Assembly: GCA_035048815.1 (NCBI GenBank)
Contig: JAUCBN010000037.1
Coordinates: 11,746,001 to 11,810,000, forward strand
Direction: 5' to 3'
DNA length: 64,000 nt
DNA from: Abelmoschus esculentus
Taxonomy: Eukaryota > Streptophyta > Magnoliopsida > Malvales > Malvaceae
Shown: piece by piece, positions 59,622 through 64,000 of the stretch
How positions within the stretch are numbered: the first letter of the stretch is position 1
How the letters are laid out: each line of letters begins with the position of its first letter
Program-made: the position numbers and the translations under genes
The notes under the pieces: model-generated
What the model was told of the DNA's origin: nothing
Database searches by the model: none
What the model saw: the letters and a program-made list of their open reading frames with translations, nothing else

Positions 59622-59639
59622 TGGCGCCGTTGCCGGGGA
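59622..59639 (+). other. E2d primer binding site (tRNA-Asp)
   Basis: TGGCGCCGTTGCCGGGGA, perfect. Confidence 0.92.
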
Positions 59640-59713
59640 TTGGCAACTAAATTTTGTTTTCTTTATTTTCTTGTTTCTTTTTATTTTTATTTTACTTTTG
59701 TTTTTCTTGGTGT

Positions 59714-62265
59714 ATGACCAGGGCCAAACCAACCAAACCTTTGTACGAGTTAGACCCAGAGATCGAACGAACAAGGCAAAGGTTGAGGAGACAAATCCAA
59801 GAAGCTATGGCAAATCACCCGGCAGGACAAAAGTTACCTGCCGGCAATGGAGGTCTTCCGCCGCCACCAGGGCCGCAGCAGCTCACTGTCAGAGACTTCC
59901 TGGAAGAGGATTTAAATGGATTAAACTCAGGAGTCGTTACACCGGAGATAGAAGCATCCCACTTTGAACTAAAACCTGTCATGTTCAATATGCTTAACAC
60001 TATTGGACAGTTTGGTGGGTTTGTAACTGAAGATGCAAGGCAGCACCTCAAGTCCTTCATGGAGATATGCAATTCCTTCAAAATCCAAGGAGTCCATGAA
60101 GATATCTTGCGATTGAAGCTATTCCCCTATTCACTGAGGGTAGGGCGAAAGCCTGGTTAAATAGCAATCCAGCAGGATCTATTGGATCTTAGAGTGAACT
60201 CTGTCGTGATTTTATTACACGTTTTAATCCTAAAAATTTATATGATAGAATTCGTAATGAAATCACTTCTTTTCGACAGGCAGATGATGAACCTATGTAC
60301 GAGGCATGGGAGCGCTACAGGGAGTTATTGCACAAGTGTCCTTTGCATGGATTTCCCCTTTGGACACAAGTGACCATGTTCTATAATGCCACAAATGCCC
60401 CGACAAGGATGATGTTAGATGCCTCGGCAAACGGAACACTCCTTTATAAAGCATCTGAGAAAGCTATTGAGATACTGAACAAACTCGCAAAGAACAATTT
60501 TCAATTTCCTACATCGAGGCGAGGAGGAGTAAGATACCAAGCCACAGTGAATGAGTTAGACACACCAAATTTAGTGGCAACACAATTGGCCTCTCTTACA
60601 AAGATGGTGCAAAATTTGCAACTACAGCAAAATACTCGTGAGGTTAAGGTGATTGATTCTTTCTGTGACTTATGTGGAGGTAACCACAGTTCCTCTGAGT
60701 GTATGAATCAAGAAACCGGTATGTATGTTGGAAACTACAACCGAAATAATAAGATGTCCAACACATACAATCATTCATGGAAGAGGCATCCAAACCTATC
60801 ATGGAGCAACCCTAACAATGCCTTAAACCCAACCACCCAACCTTTAGGATTCCAGCAACCCATGCAACATTTGCCGCCGCCGCAGGTCCAGCAGTCAGTG
60901 CCGCAGCAGCAGATGCAGCAGCAACCGGTAAGTTCGTTGGAAAACACTCTTAAAGCCTTTATGATGAAAACTGAGTCATACATGGCAGAGAACAGTAATT
61001 TCATCAAGAGGACAAATGCTTTTATGAATAGAACTGAGATGAGGTTGCAGAATCAAGAAGCGGCTATTAAAACGCTAGAAACTCTGGTTGGGCAGTTTGC
61101 TCAAAATATAAACACTAGACCACAAGGAGGACTACCTAGCAATACTGAAGTTGCTTAGGTAATGGGCCATGAACAGTGTAAAGCAATCACTACTATGAGT
61201 GGTCTACAGCTGAAGGAAAAGATTCTAGCAAGCCAAAATCCATCAGCAGACCTAGCGAAAAAAGAGGTTGAGCAAACTGATCCTGATAACACTGTCCCGG
61301 TAGAAAGCACTACAGCTCCTGAGCAGTCTACCGAGACAGCAACAACCCTAGTGGTGCCAGGTATTAAATTCCAAACTAAATAAACCCTGGACGAGATGAG
61401 ACCACCACCACATTTCCCACAAAGATTGAAAAAGCAAAAACAGGACCAGCAATTCAAGAAATTCTTTGATATTTTAAAGCAAGTCCACATTAACATACCA
61501 TTCGTAGAGGCAATTGAACAAATGCCTAATTATGCCAAGTTCTTAAAGGATATGGTGTCTAAGAGAAAACGAATAGGTGAGTTTGAAACAGTGGCTGCTA
61601 CCGAGGGATGCATGGCAATGCTACAAAATCGCATGCCACCAAAATTGAAGGATCCTGGGTGCTTTATCATACCTTGTGCAATAGGTAAAAATTATGAAGG
61701 TAAGGCCCTATGCGACCTTGGAGCAAGCATCAATTTAATGCCCAAATCCGTCTTCCAAAAGCTTGGAATAGGAAGGGCGAAACCTACAACAGTTATGCTC
61801 CAACTAGCGGATCGATCATATGTGCAACCTGAAGGCAAAATCGAGGACATACTGGTAAGAGTCGATAAGTTTATTTTTCCTGCTGATTTTCTTGTCCTTG
61901 ATTGTGAAGCAGATGATAATGCACCGATCATCTTGGGGAGACCTTTCCTTGCAACTGGATGCACTTTAATTGATGTGAAAAAAGGAGAGTTGACAATGAG
62001 GGTTAATGACCAACAAGTCAAACTCAATGCATTCCACAATTTCAAAAAATATGATGATCCAGAGGAGTGCAAGGCCATTCACACAGGAGGTACCAATATA
62101 TCCTGCCTTGGCAGCATGCTCAGCAGGTTATTTGGAAAAAAGATTATGCCCAAAGTGGATGGACACACATCAAAAGGGAGTGGCCCACAACCGATTTACA
62201 ATTCTGGCCAACAAGAGAGAATCATCTTGGGAGATGCATTTGCATGCACTCCACCAGTAACATGA
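59714..62265 (+). pseudogene. E2d gag-protease
   Basis: ATG at 59714 (MTRAKPTKPLYELDPEIERT). The first 149 codons are open to a frameshift at about 60134 (GAGGGTAGGG), then a TAG at 60190; the frame from 60295 onward is open except stops at 61156 (TAG) and 61381 (TAA). Gag zinc knuckle FCDLCGGNHSSSEC near 60657-60700; Q-rich linker 60860-60930. Protease (61396-62265) is entirely open: ALCDLGASINLMPKSVFQKL, YVQPEGKIEDILVRVDKFIF, APIILGRPFLATGCTLIDV, ending CTPPVT. Protease would process gag; no reverse transcriptase is encoded downstream. Confidence 0.87.
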
Positions 62266-62749
62266 TCTCCTCCCTTTTCCTTATTATTATATTAGGATTA
62301 GTTTAGTTTATTTGTATTTTACTAATTTGTTTTTGCTTTAAGTACTTTTCTTTTTGTGTGTTTAATTTTTAGGATAATAAGCAAGAATAAAGGAGAAGTA
62401 GTTCACAACAAGAAATCTGCCGAGGCAGGAAAATAGTGTCAGAGCCGCAGCAGTTTCAACGGGCAAAACAGTGTAACGGCTAGTCTGCCGAGATTCTTAC
62501 CGCGGCAGAAAAGGAAACGACAGTTAAGAATAACGGTTACAAAACGGCTAGGGGATTCAAACAGTCACAAGGCCAAGGCCTATATAAGAAACCCCTCCCT
62601 CTTGAACTATTCACTCCTGCTTTCTTGTTTTCTTTAGAATTCTTAACAATCTTGCTCTCACAATACTCTCTGCCTACTCACAATTCTTCGTGAAATTCCC
62701 AGATTATTTCCAAGAAAATCTCCAAGAAATCAAATCTCTCACAATCTTG
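62266..62749 (+). promoter_or_regulatory. E2d spacer with internal TATA box
   Basis: No coding frame. GGCCTATATAAGAAACC with TATATAAG at 62581-62588, 162-169 bp upstream of the ORF2 ATG. Upstream are TCTGCCGAGGCAG, GCCGCAGCAG and TACCGCGGCAG motifs at 62418-62510. A transcript starting about 30 bp after the TATA box would have a leader of about 130 bp. Confidence 0.62.
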
Positions 62750-64000
62750 ATGGCCACTTACAAGCGATTTGCCCCAACCAATGTTCAAGATCACTTCAAC
62801 CGATCTTTCATTGCCCGACAATTGTGGGAAGAACAAGGTTTCCAACATTCGGATGATGAAAACTACGGCATCGAGCATTATCTATCTGACAGAATCAAGT
62901 ACCAAGATTGGGAAATTTTTTGCGTTCAACCTGCCCAGGCGAACGCGACCATCGTGCGGGAATTCTATGCGCACGGGCCCAGTAAAGATTCTCTCTTTGT
63001 CCACTGCCGAGGCAGGCCTGTCCAGTTAGATGCCGAGACCATCAACGATTTCTACGGCCTCACTCCGAACAGTGATGTTCACGCTGAATTCATGGAGGAC
63101 ATCACTGCCGAAGAGTATGAGTTGATCAAAGACGACCTTTGTTACGTGAATACTCCATGGGAAACCGGTACCCATAGAGGATCAATAACAAGGTAGAGCC
63201 TAAATCCCGAGGCCAAACTTTGGAACACCTTTGCCAATCGACGCCTCATCCCCACATCACACAACAGCACGGTGCACCGGAAGTGATTGGTGCTCATCCA
63301 ATCGATCATACAAAAGGACCATCAACGTCGGAGAGATCATCTTACGTGAAATTCACGAATACGGTAAGAAAGATAAAGGACCATTATATTTCCCATGTTT
63401 GATCACGGGTTTGTGTGTTGCCGCAGGTGTACCAATAGAAGATACGGACGAATACACTCCCCAAAGGCGTGGATGGACCAGAGACTTTTGCCATAAAGTC
63501 ATGCAGATCACGCAGGCGGAACCAGTCCAAGCAACGCACCAGTAGTTCACTGCTGATACTACTGTCGGGGCCCAGTACACGGCAGACATTCCAGACACTG
63601 CCCACACTTCTGCCGCAACAGATCCGTACCAGGAGATTTTGCAAAGGATGGCAGCGATGGATCTTCGGCAACAGAGATACATGGAGTATCAGAGGTATTT
63701 CAATAGCACCCTCGCTCACATGATGCTCCATGCTTTTCCGGACCAAAGAGCGCAATTTCCAGATTTTCCCAGCAATTTGTTTGTCACAGCCGCCCCTTAT
63801 ACCAAGACTACACCAGCTCCGGGAGGACCAAGGCCATTCTTCCACGCGGACCCTCAACCACAGTACCAGGCTGCCGGCCCATCCAGGGCAGCGGATTCTA
63901 CCGCGGCATCATCTGCCAGCAGAAGACCATCCAAGCGGAGGGTAGTTTTCAGCACTCCACCACGATCCCCAATCATCATGGGCAGTCTATCAGCTGAGAT
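62750..64000 (+). pseudogene. ORF2 of E2d, partial at window end
   Basis: ATG at 62750 (MATYKRFAPTNVQDHFNRSF). Open for 148 codons to a Q-to-TAG stop at 63194; then a frame change before INVGEIILREIHEYGKKDKG (frame of 63231), a stop after THQ at 63543, and the Q-rich part (AAMDLRQQRYMEYQRYFNST) in a further frame, with the basic RRPSKRRVVF patch near 63920. At the position of the D1/D2 shared stop this copy reads tyrosine (TAC). It is the best-preserved N-terminal half in the window. Confidence 0.8.

Larger units (their letters stand above)
58342..64000 (+). mobile_element. Athila-like element E2d (runs off right edge)
   Basis: LTR 58342-59615, primer site, gag-protease 59714-62265, spacer with TATA box, ORF2 from 62750. 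It is uninterrupted in the window, which makes it the best plus-strand reference copy. The 3' non-coding region and 3' LTR lie outside. Confidence 0.9.

Overview
This window looks like a repeat-dense, probably pericentromeric stretch of a dicot nuclear genome. It is AT-rich and built almost entirely from nested LTR retrotransposons. I see no ordinary host gene, no rRNA or tRNA gene and no prokaryotic feature. The species cannot be fixed from the sequence; a Malvales-like dicot is only a guess. Every coding region belongs to a transposable element and nearly all are broken.

Layout. (1) 1-262: end of a chromovirus pol (minus). (2) 265-1886: about ten copies of a 168-bp tandem repeat. (3) 1887-16769: minus-strand Athila-like element E1, interrupted by solo LTR S0 and two 3.3-3.45 kb solo LTRs (copies A and B). 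(4) 16770-28972: minus-strand Del/Tekay-like chromovirus relic whose gag holds a complete 7.3 kb Ty1/copia element (19790-27098). (5) 28973-64000: a same-strand chain of Athila-like elements, E2a > E2b > E2c > E2d, each inserted into the previous one, with their 3' parts expected beyond the right edge. Two minus-strand Athila-like elements, D1 (36540-44781, complete, 5-bp TSD) and D2 (45247-56345, rearranged), sit inside the chain. A solo LTR (S1) sits in the E2b LTR and solo LTR copy C sits in D2 gag.

The dominant Athila-like family has LTRs of about 1.32 kb (TGATAAGTGC...CGCGACA), a tRNA-Asp primer binding site, a gag-protease frame, a spacer with its own TATA box, and a second ORF (ORF2, about 510 codons) resembling the 'putative plant transposon protein' domain. 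It has no reverse transcriptase, RNase H or integrase. The complete copy D1 has no room for them, so the family is non-autonomous and must borrow polymerase and integrase. The 3' non-coding region carries two copies of a hairpin plus G-rich polypurine cassette, one of them abutting the 3' LTR. Lesions shared between copies (an ORF2 stop in D1 and D2; a gag frameshift plus stop in E2c and E2d) suggest that already broken copies kept transposing.

Insertion order can be read from the nesting: the chromovirus is older than E1, E2a and the copia element; E2a precedes E2b, which precedes E2c and D1; E2c precedes E2d and D2; D2 precedes copy C; E1 precedes S0 and copy A; S0 precedes copy B. Target-site duplications (AGTAT, GAATT, CAGAG, AACTT, GGTGA) support five of these events directly.
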